DNA of 64,000 bases, taken from NCBI GenBank assembly GCA_035552155.1, contig DASZLX010000050.1, positions 1 to 64,000 of the forward strand, in the 5' to 3' direction. Below are positions 8,614 to 16,882 of the stretch, piece by piece. The DNA is from DASXHY01 sp035552155 (GTDB taxonomy: Bacteria; Verrucomicrobiota; Verrucomicrobiia; Limisphaerales; DASXHY01). Below the pieces are notes generated by a model. The model saw only the letters and a list, made by a program, of their open reading frames with translations, did no database searches and was not told the DNA's origin. The first letter of the stretch is position 1. Each line of letters opens with the position of its first letter. The position numbers were made by a program, and so were the translations under genes.

Positions 8614-9774
8614 CTACACCCTCACCCACTTGCCGGATTTCGCGGATTCCTCCACCGCCTCCAACACGCGCTGATTCTTCAAGCCATCTTCGAACGTTGG
8701 TTGGACCGGTTTGCGATCGACACAGGCATTGACGAAATCCGCGATCGTATGCACGAAGGTGTGTTCGTAGCCAATGATGTGCCCGGGCGGCCACCATTGG
8801 CCCACGTAGGGATGAACACCGTTTTGTTGGGTGACGATAATGTCGCGGAAACCCTGGCGATCCGGCGCGTTGGTGTTGTCGAAAAATTTCAGACGGTTCA
8901 TGTCCTCGAAATCAAAATACAGCGAGCCTTTGCTGCCGTTGATTTCAATTTGAATGTGGTTCTTGCGCCCGAGGGCGAAGCGCGTGGCCTCAAGATTTGC
9001 GAGCGCGCCATTTTCGAATGTGCCCAGGAAAATCGCGGCGTCATCCACCGTCACCTTGCCCATTTTACGCTGGGCCTTGGGCACGAGCGCGGCGCTCTTG
9101 ACCGGCGAATCGATCGGACGCTCATTGATGAATGTGTGCATCATGCCGCAGACTTTGGTGAATTCACCGACGAGATAACGGCCGAGGTCGATGATGTGCG
9201 CGTTGATGTCTCCGTGGGCGCCGCTGCCGGAAACTTTTTTATCCAGGCGCCAGGTCATGGGAAAATCCGGGTCCACGATCCAATCCTGGGCGTAGCGCGC
9301 GCGGTAATGATAAATCTGGCCGATGGCGCCTTCGGAAATCATTTTTTTGGCCAGCGCAATCGCCGGGATGCGGCGGTAATTGTGGCAGACCATGTGGACG
9401 ATTTTGGATTTCTGCGCCGCGTTGAACATCGTCTGCGCCTGTTTGACGGTCATCGCCAGCGGTTTTTCGCAGAGCACATGCTTGCCATTTTGCGCGGCGG
9501 CCACGGCGATTTCGCAATGGCTGTCGTTCGGCGTGTTGATGTCGATGATGTCGATCAGCGGGTCCTCGATGAGTTCGCGCCAGTCGGTCGAGGAATGTTG
9601 CCAGCCGTATTGCAAACGCGCCGCCTGCACGCCCGCGGAATCGCGCCCGCAGATGGTGTGCATTTCGACATGCGCTTTCAGGGGGAAAAATTTGGGCGCC
9701 TGCCGCCAGGCATTCGAATGGGCTTTCCCCATGAACCGATAACCGACCATTCCGACGCGCAGAGTTCTCGCCAT
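8614..9774 (-). CDS. Gfo/Idh/MocA family NAD(P)-dependent oxidoreductase
   Basis: 386 residues. An N-terminal Rossmann fold (LRVGMVGYRFMGKAHSNAW) binds the nicotinamide cofactor, CEKPLAMT holds the family's EKP motif, and a C-terminal alpha/beta substrate domain contains GSGAHGDINAHIIDLGRYL, with the HxxD pair expected for catalysis. The family oxidises or epimerises sugars and cyclitols such as glucose-fructose, myo-inositol and aminosugar derivatives; the substrate cannot be told from sequence. No signal peptide is visible, so it is cytosolic. Verrucomicrobiota carry many paralogues; another lies at 56087. It starts with a good ATG (MARTLRVG). Confidence 0.9.
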   Translation of the reverse strand: MARTLRVGMVGYRFMGKAHSNAWRQAPKFFPLKAHVEMHTICGRDSAGVQAARLQYGWQHSSTDWRELIEDPLIDIIDINTPNDSHCEIAVAAAQNGKHVLCEKPLAMTVKQAQTMFNAAQKSKIVHMVCHNYRRIPAIALAKKMISEGAIGQIYHYRARYAQDWIVDPDFPMTWRLDKKVSGSGAHGDINAHIIDLGRYLVGEFTKVCGMMHTFINERPIDSPVKSAALVPKAQRKMGKVTVDDAAIFLGTFENGALANLEATRFALGRKNHIQIEINGSKGSLYFDFEDMNRLKFFDNTNAPDRQGFRDIIVTQQNGVHPYVGQWWPPGHIIGYEHTFVHTIADFVNACVDRKPVQPTFEDGLKNQRVLEAVEESAKSGKWVRV

Positions 9775-9926
9775 AAAGTTGGTGGTTGAATTAGCGTCCG
9801 CCGTCTTTATAGTGACCTACGATTTTCAAGTCAATCGGCGACTGGAGCTTTGGCATAAATCCGGCTTGAATCGTTCGTTAAAAGTAAGGCTATCATAATT
9901 CGAAAGTCCTTATTCATTAAATACTT

Positions 9927-10949
9927 ATGCCGTTTACTGCTGCTGAAATTGCAAAACGCCTGCAAGGCGAGGTTTTGGGCGATGCCGCCGTGGTCCTGAA
10001 TGCTTTTGCGCCGGCGGACCGTGCGCAGGCCGGCGACCTGACCTTCGCCGAAAATGCGGATTATTTCGCGCGCGCCGAGCAAAGCGCCGCCTCCGCGATC
10101 ATTGTGGACGGCAATTTCACTTCGAAAAAAATTCTAATTCGCGTCCCGAATGCGCGCATTGGTTTTGCAAAGGCGCTCGAACTATTTTTTCCGGAACCGG
10201 TTTTTGCTCCGGGTGTGCATCCCACCGCCATTGTGGCAGCTTCGGCCCAGGTGGATCCCGCGGCGCACGTGGGGCCGTGTTGTGTGGTGGGAGAAAAGGC
10301 ACGCATCGGCGCGCGCTCGATTTTGCAGGGCGGTAATCATGTGGGCCCGCATTGCCATTTAGGCGAGGACGTGAATTTATTTCCCAACGTGACCATTTAC
10401 GCGCGCAGCGAAATCGGCAATCGCGTGCGCATCCACGCCGGCACGGTTATCGGCTCCGACGGCTTCGGCTACGTACAGGACAACGGCGTTCACCGCAAGG
10501 TGCCGCAGATTGGAAACGTGATTATCCGCGACGACGTGGAAATCGGCTCGAATGTATGCATCGACCGCGGCGCGCTCGGGCCGACGATTATCGGCAAAGG
10601 CACCAAGATCGACAATCTCGTCCAGATCGCGCACAACGTTTCGGTGGGCGAGCATTGCCTGGTCATTTCGCAGGTGGGCGTGGCCGGCAGCACGAAGCTG
10701 GGAAATTACGTCATTTTGGCCGGACAGGTGGGGTTGGCCGGGCATTTGAAGATCGGCAATCGCGTGACCGTGGTCGCACAAGCCGGCGTGATGAACAATA
10801 TTCCCGACGGCGAAAAGTGGATGGGCGCGCCCGCGCAACCGGATCGTCAAGCCAAGCGACAGATGATTGCCATGACACACCTGCCGGATTTGTTGAGGCG
10901 TGTGGCGGAGTTGGAGAAGAAATTGGGGATGGAAGAGGAGAGGGAATAA
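9927..10949 (+). CDS. lpxD: UDP-3-O-acylglucosamine N-acyltransferase
   Basis: 340 residues. The N-terminal ~110 residues form the uridine-binding domain (TFAENADYFARA...SAIIVDG), followed by about ten hexapeptide repeats forming a left-handed beta-helix. The catalytic His is in VQIAHNVSVG, and GVAGSTKLGNYVILAGQVG is the conserved acyl-binding part. LpxD adds a hydroxyacyl chain from acyl carrier protein to UDP-3-O-acylglucosamine in lipid A synthesis, so the organism probably makes an LPS-type outer membrane. It stands apart from other lpx genes. A C-terminal coiled segment (LLRRVAELEKKLGMEEE) matches the trimeric family. Confidence 0.96.
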   Translation: MPFTAAEIAKRLQGEVLGDAAVVLNAFAPADRAQAGDLTFAENADYFARAEQSAASAIIVDGNFTSKKILIRVPNARIGFAKALELFFPEPVFAPGVHPTAIVAASAQVDPAAHVGPCCVVGEKARIGARSILQGGNHVGPHCHLGEDVNLFPNVTIYARSEIGNRVRIHAGTVIGSDGFGYVQDNGVHRKVPQIGNVIIRDDVEIGSNVCIDRGALGPTIIGKGTKIDNLVQIAHNVSVGEHCLVISQVGVAGSTKLGNYVILAGQVGLAGHLKIGNRVTVVAQAGVMNNIPDGEKWMGAPAQPDRQAKRQMIAMTHLPDLLRRVAELEKKLGMEEERE

Positions 10950-10997
10950 GGCTCTTATCCAGGTTTCGAAACGGGAGTGAGCTTCCTTGCGCGGCTG

Positions 10998-11207
10998 CTA
11001 CAATTCATCTTCGCGTTCGGCATAGAATAATTGATGCGCGCGATCGTAATCGGCTTCCGGAACGAACACCTTGGCGGGACGGTTTAAATCGCCGTCGTCC
11101 GGCTGATCAGGATCCACGAATTCCTGGGTCGCAATGATGCCGTGCTTTTCCAGCATCACAACCAGCATCTCAGTGTTGATAACCGGGCCGGTGTAGAAGC
11201 GCTTCAC
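10998..11207 (-). CDS. DUF2007-like small protein
   Basis: 69 residues: MKRFYTGPVINTEMLVVMLEKHGI, then an acidic middle and VFVPEADYDRAHQLFYAERED. The pattern (a substrate-like beta strand, a helix with LVVMLEKHGI, a VxxxDYxxAxxLL ending) resembles DUF2007, the so-called putative signal-transducing small proteins, whose function is unknown. It is convergent with lpxD. The ATG is followed by Lys-Arg, and no membrane segment is present. A partial copy of the GGCTGCTAC-type repeat lies between the two genes. Confidence 0.7.
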   Translation of the reverse strand: MKRFYTGPVINTEMLVVMLEKHGIIATQEFVDPDQPDDGDLNRPAKVFVPEADYDRAHQLFYAEREDEL

Positions 11208-11343
11208 GCGAACAAGTTAAACCGTGATGCGTGAAACGTGAATCGTAAAGCGTGCTCTAATAAGATGGATGATTGGGGCCCGGAAAAATATCACCCGACC
11301 GGCACGAATCTGTTTCAGGTTTCTTTTTTCCCGCTTTCCCTAT

Positions 11344-11790
11344 TCATTGATTCGTCTGCGAGTTATGAGAGACGCCGCCATTCAGATTCTTTTTAGGCGC
11401 CAGTTCGCGGAGCGGGAGGAATTGGCGGTTTTCCGCCAGGAATTCTTCAAAACGCTCCTGCTGATCGGGCTTGAGGAGAACGGAAATATTCGTGCGTGTT
11501 TGGAGGACGATGGCGTTGAATTTTGGCTGAAACTCCTCGCGCACCACTCGCAGCCTCGCCTGGGAATCCTTCAAAATCTGGCGCACCTGCTCGCGCTGTT
11601 GCTGGTCGAGACGCAGTTTTCGATTCAGGTTCATCTCGGTGTTTTGTTCCACGTGGGTGCGCGTGCGTTCGGGATGCGCCACAGCATCAGCGACCATTTG
11701 CCGGACGAAAACTTTGGTGGCCACCACTCCTCCCGCCAAACCGGCCAGGAACACGAGTGCGAGCAGGCCGATGACTTTAAGGGTCTTCAT
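11344..11790 (-). CDS. Spy/LTXXQ-like periplasmic protein with N-terminal anchor
   Basis: 148 residues. MKTLKVIGLLALVFLAGLAGGVVATKVF is a membrane anchor or uncleaved signal. The remainder is helical with LRLDQQQREQVRQILKDSQARLRVVREEF, resembling LTxxQ/heavy-metal-sensor (Spy, CpxP, ZraP) proteins that act as periplasmic chaperones or stress sensors. It is the last gene of a three-gene run with an ECF sigma factor and a small membrane protein, 4 bases from the latter, so it probably belongs to that envelope-stress circuit. Metal- or unfolded-protein sensing is inferred, not shown. Confidence 0.75.
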   Translation of the reverse strand: MKTLKVIGLLALVFLAGLAGGVVATKVFVRQMVADAVAHPERTRTHVEQNTEMNLNRKLRLDQQQREQVRQILKDSQARLRVVREEFQPKFNAIVLQTRTNISVLLKPDQQERFEEFLAENRQFLPLRELAPKKNLNGGVSHNSQTNQ

Positions 11791-11794
11791 GTCG

Positions 11795-12076
11795 TCAATT
11801 TTCCGCAAAGTATTGGGCGGAAAGCTGCGCGGCGCTGTCGGTCAGGCTCGGGCCGGAGGACATGAAATCGCCCAGGACGCACACGGCGATAATGGCAGCC
11901 GCCGCCACCGCGAGTCGCGGGAACCACTGGCCGAGCAGGTCGGAAATGGAAAGTTCCACGCGCGCGGGATCGCGCTGGATTTGCCGCATCACCAGCATTT
12001 CAAACCCTTCAGTGGGCGCAGCGGGTGTTTCGCGGCGCGCAGTATTCAACAGTTGATTCAGTTTTTTATCGTTCAT
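11795..12076 (-). CDS. Small membrane protein, probable anti-sigma factor
   Basis: 93 residues: a cytosolic N-terminal part (MNDKKLNQLLNTARRETPAAP), one transmembrane helix (PRLAVAAAAIIAVCVLGDFM) and a short periplasmic tail. The gene overlaps the end of the ECF sigma factor gene by 11 bases, the usual arrangement for a cognate anti-sigma factor. There is no recognisable zinc-binding HxxxCxxC motif, so it would be a minimal, non-ZAS type regulator. The assignment rests on position and topology. Confidence 0.7.
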   Translation of the reverse strand: MNDKKLNQLLNTARRETPAAPTEGFEMLVMRQIQRDPARVELSISDLLGQWFPRLAVAAAAIIAVCVLGDFMSSGPSLTDSAAQLSAQYFAEN

Positions 12077-12629
12077 TTTTCTCGAGTCCTTCCAAAGCTT
12101 TTTTCAGGCGGCCCCGTGCACGGAGGGCGCGCACGCGCACGGTCACGGCGGTCCAACCGGTGAGCAAACTGATTTCCTTCACGCTGCGGTCCTCGATCTC
12201 GAGCAGCGTGAGCACAAGTTGGTCCTCCGGTGAAAGCTGGCGCATGGCGGCGGCGAGGATTTCCCGGGCCTGGCTGACTTCAAGGTCGCTCTGCTTGTTT
12301 TCATTGTGCAGCCAATCGAGGGCATCCTCGCCCAATTCGGGAAAGCCGATTTCATGCTGGCTGCGTTTCTGTTTTCGCAGATGATCGAGCGCGGCGTGGA
12401 CGGCGATTTTGCTGAGCCAATGTTGAAACGGCGCACGGCCGTCAAATTGATCCAGCGAGCGCCAGGCTTTGAGGAAAGTGTCCTGCGCGAGGTCTTCGAG
12501 CCGGTGATGGTCGCGCTCGTAGCGATAGAGAATGGCGAAGACATGGGATTGATGGCGGCGGACAAGTTCGGCGAATTCTTCCGGCGCGCCGTTTCGGATT
12601 CGCTGCAATAATTCAGCATCGTCGCTCAC
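12066..12629 (-). CDS. ECF-type RNA polymerase sigma factor
   Basis: From a GTG at 12629 the product is 187 residues, typical for an ECF factor: region 2 spans AELLQRIRNGAPEEFAEL through LEDLAQDTFLKAWRSLDQF (core binding and -10 recognition), and region 4 is LSPEDQLVLTLLEIEDRSVKEISLLTGW...VRVRALRARGRLKKAL (HTH for -35). An ATG at 12764 in the same frame would add 45 residues that do not look like sigma factor and overlap a GC-rich repeat-like stretch, so I prefer the GTG. It heads an operon with an anti-sigma-like and a Spy-like gene, suggesting control of an envelope response. Confidence 0.92.
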   Translation of the reverse strand: MSDDAELLQRIRNGAPEEFAELVRRHQSHVFAILYRYERDHHRLEDLAQDTFLKAWRSLDQFDGRAPFQHWLSKIAVHAALDHLRKQKRSQHEIGFPELGEDALDWLHNENKQSDLEVSQAREILAAAMRQLSPEDQLVLTLLEIEDRSVKEISLLTGWTAVTVRVRALRARGRLKKALEGLEKNER

Positions 12630-12865
12630 GGAACGTTCGTTTTGCAAACCACGCTTCAGCTTGTCGGCGCTGCGTTCCCCAAAGCAAGCCAAAGTAATGC
12701 CGTGCCGGTCAGACGCCGGCGCCCCCAGTCTGGCTAAAGGTTGAACGGCGACGGCGGTCATCATTTCAAGGGCGCGGCGTATTTCAAAATCATCATACTA
12801 ATGTTCTATACGGAATTACCGGGAGAATTGTTACGTTCCGCTTGACGGTGGAAGACTGTTTTGCA

Positions 12866-14461
12866 ATGGTGCCGGCCACTCTTATGCCTCCCACCACCGA
12901 GCCCATTTCCTCGACTAGTTCCGGCAAAAAAGGCGTTTTTACACTGCCGGACGGCAGTTCAGCCATCTTTCCGTTTTTCCTCGTCGCCATACTTTTCGCG
13001 CTCTGGGCGATTCTCAACAGTTTGATCGACACGATGGACAAGCATTTTCAGGATCTCCTGCATCTGAAAAAAGCCGAGTCAGCGTGGGTGCAAACCGCGC
13101 ACTATTTTGGATACACATTGATGGCGCTGCCCGCAGGATTCCTCACGCGCAAAATCGGCTATAAAGGCGGCATCATTTTTGGATTGTTACTGGTCTCCGT
13201 GGGCGGCTTTTGGTTCGTGCCCGCCACGCACATCGCGCAGTTCTGGGCTTTCCTCCTGGGCGTCTGTGTGGTCGCAATGGGCCTGACGGTGCTTGAAACA
13301 GTCGCCAATCCTTATACGACGGTTCTGGGCCCGAAGGAATACGGGACCTTTCGCATCAACCTGGCGCAGTCGTTCAATGGCGCGGGATGGATCTCCGGGC
13401 CGTACATCGCCTCATACTTTTTCTATGCGACGACGGGCGGGGCGGAAGCGGCCAATAAAACCCTTTATATCCCCTATCTCATCATCGCGATTTTGGTCCT
13501 GGTGCTGGTCGTGATGTTTTGGAAGGCAAAGTTGCCCGAGATCAAGACGGAGGATGATTACCATACTGATGATGGCGGCTCGCCGGCGCAGTTGGAAAAA
13601 GCCACGAACAAGGGATTGGCGTTCCTGCTGATGCTCGTGGGCGCAAGTGTCATCGTATTCTCGGTGTACGCCATTTTGCATTTCGTGATGGAAGAGGCGG
13701 TTTCCGGGTGGTGGTTTTTCATCCCGGTTGCAGTCACGGCCGTGTTCCTGTGGAGCTACTCGCAGCGTCTCTCAAACCATGACATCTGGGCGCATCCCCA
13801 TTTTTCAGCCGCGGCGATTGCGCAGTTCTTCTACGTAGCGGCGCAGGCCGGCATTTTCAGTTTTTTTATCAACTACATGATTGCGGACCTTCCCGCTTTT
13901 TCGGAGGGACTCCGCAACAACGGCCTGGTCCATGGGTATCTCGGAGACGGTATCGCCCAAATGGCCGATGGAAACTGGCACCTCAACGACCGGGGAGCGA
14001 GCCGGATGCAGACGATTGCCTTTTTCCTTTTCTTCATCGGCCGGGTCATCGGGTCTGCCATCCTGCGAAAAACTTCGGCGCATCGGGCGCTGGGAACCTA
14101 CGCGATCGTCAATCTCGCGCTGTGCGGGATCGTGATGCTGAAGGCCGGCTGGATTTCAGCGCTTGCTGTCTTTGGCACCTTCTTTTTCATGTCCATCATG
14201 TTCCCTACGATTTTCGCGCTCGGCATTTTTGGTTTCGGACCGGACTCGAAAAAAAGGGCCTCGGCTTTTATTGTGATGTCCATAACCGGGGGAGCTCTCA
14301 TGCCCAAACTCATGGGCCGGCTCGGTGATCTCTATGGCATGTCGGCCAGCTTCCTTATGCCGATGGTCTGTTTTCTGTTCATCGCAGCCTATGGCTTTTT
14401 TTGGTCGAAACTGAGCCAGTCTGAAGGTGTGGTGGGAGTGAAAGCCAGCGGCGCACATTGA
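12866..14461 (+). CDS. FucP/GluP-type sugar:proton symporter (MFS)
   Basis: About 531 residues with twelve predicted membrane helices. LPAGFLTRKIGYKGGIIFGL between helices 2 and 3 is the MFS loop, and TVLETVANPYTTVLGP is diagnostic of the FucP (fucose/glucose/galactose) family. It differs from the ~430-residue family norm by a longer loop (EIKTEDDYHTDDGGSPAQLE) and an extra extracellular segment. It probably imports a hexose or deoxyhexose with protons. Start choice is uncertain: a TTG at 12842, ATG at 12866 or ATG at 12884 all precede the first helix. A strong terminator follows the stop, so it is monocistronic. Confidence 0.9.
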   Translation: MVPATLMPPTTEPISSTSSGKKGVFTLPDGSSAIFPFFLVAILFALWAILNSLIDTMDKHFQDLLHLKKAESAWVQTAHYFGYTLMALPAGFLTRKIGYKGGIIFGLLLVSVGGFWFVPATHIAQFWAFLLGVCVVAMGLTVLETVANPYTTVLGPKEYGTFRINLAQSFNGAGWISGPYIASYFFYATTGGAEAANKTLYIPYLIIAILVLVLVVMFWKAKLPEIKTEDDYHTDDGGSPAQLEKATNKGLAFLLMLVGASVIVFSVYAILHFVMEEAVSGWWFFIPVAVTAVFLWSYSQRLSNHDIWAHPHFSAAAIAQFFYVAAQAGIFSFFINYMIADLPAFSEGLRNNGLVHGYLGDGIAQMADGNWHLNDRGASRMQTIAFFLFFIGRVIGSAILRKTSAHRALGTYAIVNLALCGIVMLKAGWISALAVFGTFFFMSIMFPTIFALGIFGFGPDSKKRASAFIVMSITGGALMPKLMGRLGDLYGMSASFLMPMVCFLFIAAYGFFWSKLSQSEGVVGVKASGAH

Positions 14462-14482
14462 TTTGTTTGCACACCCCAAAAG

Positions 14483-14515
14483 AAAGGACGACTTAATGGT
14501 CGTCCTTTTCTTTTT
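14483..14515 (+). terminator. Rho-independent terminator after the FucP-type gene
   Basis: AAAGGACGAC / GTCGTCCTTT form a perfect 10-bp stem with a six-base loop TTAATG and the tail TTTTCTTTTT, 22 bases after the transporter stop. Confidence 0.9.
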
Positions 14516-14638
14516 GGAGCAATGGCAGGGACGCGCCCTAGCCGTAATAACGGCGGACGCAGGACCTGATTTGCGCCGCGGGCGCATGTTCCGTCGCTGG
14601 AACGCGGCGGGGACACCAGGTAGAGCGTTCCTACCCAA

Positions 14639-14668
14639 CAAAAAAGGACGGCCCGGAGGCCGTCCTTT
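14639..14668 (-). terminator. Rho-independent terminator for the gene at 14693-15106
   Basis: AAAGGACGGCC / GGCCGTCCTTT form a perfect 11-bp stem with loop CGGA. On the minus strand the stem is followed by a T-run, placing it about 25 bases past the stop of the Spy-like gene. It could also stop plus-strand transcripts. Confidence 0.88.
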
Positions 14669-14692
14669 GAATTAAAATTTAGGAGAAGACGA

Positions 14693-15106
14693 TTAATTTC
14701 CAGCGGGAGAATTTCCGCCCCCATTTCCGCCACCACCACCATTACGACGGCCTCCGCGAGGCATCGCCTGGAACTTGGTGTATTGGTCGGGCGTCAGAAT
14801 CGATTTCATCTGCTTGTCGAAGTCCTCACGGGCGGCCTGCATCTTGGTACGGCGGTCGTCCTGCTCGGCGCTGCGAGCCGCAGTCATGTCCGCGGTCAAT
14901 TTTTCGAGCGCGGTCTGGACCTTGGGCTTTTGGTCGGCGGTCAGGGTGACGGCCTTGTCGATGGATTCGATGGTGGGGGCGCCGCGACGAGCCCGGCCTC
15001 CATTGGTGGCCGGGGCATTGGTTTCGGACTGGGCATGGACAGCCGGGCAAACTGACAGCATGGCTGCCGCCGCGATGATTGCCATTGAGAAGTTTTTAAT
15101 TTTCAT
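14693..15106 (-). CDS. Secreted LTXXQ/Spy-like protein with Gly/Asn tail
   Basis: 137 residues. MKIKNFSMAIIAAAAMLSVCPAVHAQ is a cleavable signal peptide. The mature part, TIESIDKAVTLTADQKPKVQ...FDKQMKSILTPDQYTKFQAM, has two LTxxQ-like motifs (LTADQ, LTPDQ) of the Spy/CpxP helical hairpin family, followed by a low-complexity tail of Gly, Arg and Asn. Relatives are periplasmic chaperones or stress responders. It has its own terminator and stands alone between convergent and divergent neighbours. Role inferred from family. Confidence 0.82.
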   Translation of the reverse strand: MKIKNFSMAIIAAAAMLSVCPAVHAQSETNAPATNGGRARRGAPTIESIDKAVTLTADQKPKVQTALEKLTADMTAARSAEQDDRRTKMQAAREDFDKQMKSILTPDQYTKFQAMPRGGRRNGGGGGNGGGNSPAGN

Positions 15107-15284
15107 GAACTCCGGTCTTTTGATTATGTTTGTTGGTTGTTTTTACCCGTTTGATTCAGCTTGTCTTCTAAGACGGCGAATCGGGCTGATGGTTACATGG
15201 TATTTTCATGGCACTTTGGCAACGGGGGCAAAACCCCCAAAATCTGCGCGTGACTTTGGCCGGTGTTCATGCCATGTGTGAAGG

Positions 15285-15968
15285 ATGAAATCATCGATTT
15301 GGATTTGTGCAGTCAGCGCGCTCCTGGTTTCCGCCCTGACGAGTGTGGCTGAAGGTGAAAAAGCAACCAATGGGGTCGATAAGGCGTCCGTGGCAGCGGT
15401 CGATCTGACGCAACCTTCCAAGTTCACGGAGAAGGCGCCGGATACCTTCAAAGTTCGTTTCGACACGACGAAAGGGGCTGTCACTATAGAGGTTACGCGT
15501 TCGCAAGCGCCCAATGGGGCGGATCGTTTTTATAATCTGGTCAAGGCGGGTTATTTCAAGGACGTCGCCTTTTTTCGCGTGATTCCTGGTTTTATGGCGC
15601 AGTTTGGCATTCATGGGGATCCCAAGGTTTCTGCCGCCTGGCGCGATGCCAACATTCAGGATGATCCGGTCAAGGCCAGCAATACGCGCGGAGCCATTAC
15701 TTTTGCCACCGCAGGTCCCAATACGCGCACGACCCAATTGTTCATCAATCTCGTCGATAATCCCCGCCTCGACAGCATGGGCTTTGCGCCCTTCGGCAAA
15801 GTGGTTGCGGGCATGGATGTCGTGGACAAGTTGAATGGCGAATACGGCGAGGGCGCCCCCGGGGGACGCGGGCCTTATCAGGGGCAGGTCCAGATGGAAG
15901 GCAACAATTACCTCAAGAAGAGTTTCCCGAACCTCGATTACATCAAATCGGCCACTGTTTTGCCCTAA
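15285..15968 (+). CDS. Secreted peptidyl-prolyl cis-trans isomerase (cyclophilin)
   Basis: 227 residues with a signal peptide (MKSSIWICAVSALLVSALTSVAEG). The cyclophilin fold follows: VRFDTTKGAVTIEV, FYNLVKAGYFKDVAFFRVIPGFMAQFG (the FHRVI-type catalytic Arg region, here FFRVIPGFMAQ), TFATAGPNTRTTQLFINL and FAPFGKVVAGMDVVDKL. It isomerises Xaa-Pro bonds; with the signal peptide it would act in the periplasm on exported proteins. It is followed 25 bases later by a cytosolic cyclophilin, so the two are probably cotranscribed. The domain is preceded by a ~40-residue Lys/Thr-rich linker. Confidence 0.93.
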   Translation: MKSSIWICAVSALLVSALTSVAEGEKATNGVDKASVAAVDLTQPSKFTEKAPDTFKVRFDTTKGAVTIEVTRSQAPNGADRFYNLVKAGYFKDVAFFRVIPGFMAQFGIHGDPKVSAAWRDANIQDDPVKASNTRGAITFATAGPNTRTTQLFINLVDNPRLDSMGFAPFGKVVAGMDVVDKLNGEYGEGAPGGRGPYQGQVQMEGNNYLKKSFPNLDYIKSATVLP

Positions 15969-15993
15969 ATTCTGCTTATTTCCTCCAAATAAT

Positions 15994-16503
15994 ATGAGCA
16001 CCAACAACGAAGTCGCAGTCATCAAAACCACGGAAGGCGAAATGGTCATCGAATTTTGGCCGGATGTAGCCCCGGGCCATGTGGAGAATTTCAAGAAACT
16101 CGCGAACAAGGGCTTTTATGACGGCACTTGTTTCCATCGTGTGATCAAGGATTTCATGATCCAGGGTGGCGACCCGCTCACCAAGGACCTCAAGAATGAA
16201 GCGGGTTGGGGCACGGGCGACCCCGGCTACAAAATCAAGGCCGAGTTCAACGACCGTCATCATGATCGCGGGGTGCTTTCCATGGCGCGCTCGCAGGACC
16301 CGAATTCAGCCGGCAGCCAGTTTTTCATCTGCCACGGCAGTCCCCGGTTTTTGGACAAGCAATACACGGCGTTTGGCAAATTGATTAAGGGCGACGATGT
16401 GCTCGAGAAAATCGCCACCACGCCAACCCGCCCACAGGACCGGCCCATCAAACGCATAGGCGTGGAGAGTGTCAAAATCGTGCCGGCGGATTCGGTCAAG
16501 TGA
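15994..16503 (+). CDS. Cytosolic peptidyl-prolyl cis-trans isomerase (cyclophilin)
   Basis: 169 residues, no signal peptide: VIKTTEGEMVIEFWPDVAPGHVENF, FHRVIKDFMIQGGDP (catalytic Arg and hydrophobic pocket), RGVLSMARSQDPNSAGSQFFI and YTAFGKLIKGDDVLEKI. All standard cyclophilin positions are present, so it should be active. It lies just after the secreted cyclophilin in the same direction; together they cover both compartments. The chosen ATG excludes an upstream open stretch in the same frame that is only a shadow of the first cyclophilin. Confidence 0.94.
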   Translation: MSTNNEVAVIKTTEGEMVIEFWPDVAPGHVENFKKLANKGFYDGTCFHRVIKDFMIQGGDPLTKDLKNEAGWGTGDPGYKIKAEFNDRHHDRGVLSMARSQDPNSAGSQFFICHGSPRFLDKQYTAFGKLIKGDDVLEKIATTPTRPQDRPIKRIGVESVKIVPADSVK

Positions 16504-16590
16504 TTTGCGATATACGATTTACGAGCGAACGGGATTGACGCGATCTTTGGCAAAGCAACGCGTCAGTCGTAAATTGTAAATCGTCAATGG
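16503..16590. repeat. Inverted TTTACGA-word repeat
   Basis: The left arm ATTTGCGATATACGATTTAC and right arm GTAAATTGTAAATCGTC are inverted relative to each other around about 45 bases of unrelated sequence. The right arm ends six bases before the GTG of the next gene. Related arms occur at 16855, 22731, 25207, 40067, 46076 and 46564. Confidence 0.75.
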
Positions 16591-16593
16591 CCC

Positions 16594-16788
16594 GTGGAAA
16601 TCTCTGAACTAGCCGCAGTTTTAGTCGCGCTTGGCTGTCCCCAGGGGAAGTCTGGGGAGATGGCGGCGCAACTGCACAAACGCGCGAAGCAATTATCCGC
16701 GGAGAAAAATCGCAGCTACGACGAAACCCTCCAACATCTTCTAAAGCTAATGGCTCAAGGCTGGGCGGCGAAGGAAAAGGGAGTGTGA
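16594..16788 (+). CDS. Small hypothetical protein, 64 aa
   Basis: GTG-initiated: MEISELAAVLVALGCP, then EMAAQLHKRAKQLSAEKNRS and YDETLQHLLKLMAQGW. It is helical, soluble and has no recognised domain. It lies between the cyclophilin and the NUDIX gene in the same direction, flanked on both sides by copies of the TTTACGA-word repeat. An overlapping ATG at 16587 is in another frame and stops at once, so the GTG is the only workable start. The regular amphipathic pattern favours a real gene, but the evidence is composition only. Confidence 0.5.
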   Translation: MEISELAAVLVALGCPQGKSGEMAAQLHKRAKQLSAEKNRSYDETLQHLLKLMAQGWAAKEKGV

Positions 16789-16854
16789 ATTGAGTTTTCG
16801 ATTGAGGGGCGTTTCCCGCAAGGGTGGCATCTTTGCGCCACCAGCGCATCGATC

Positions 16855-16882
16855 GTGAGTCGTAAATCGCAAATCGTAAATG
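16855..16882. repeat. TTTACGA-word repeat arm reaching into the NUDIX start
   Basis: GAGTCGTAAATCGCAAATCG and TAAATGATC: the arm is a direct relative of the right arms of the repeat family, and the ATG of the NUDIX gene is formed at its last bases. Confidence 0.6.
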
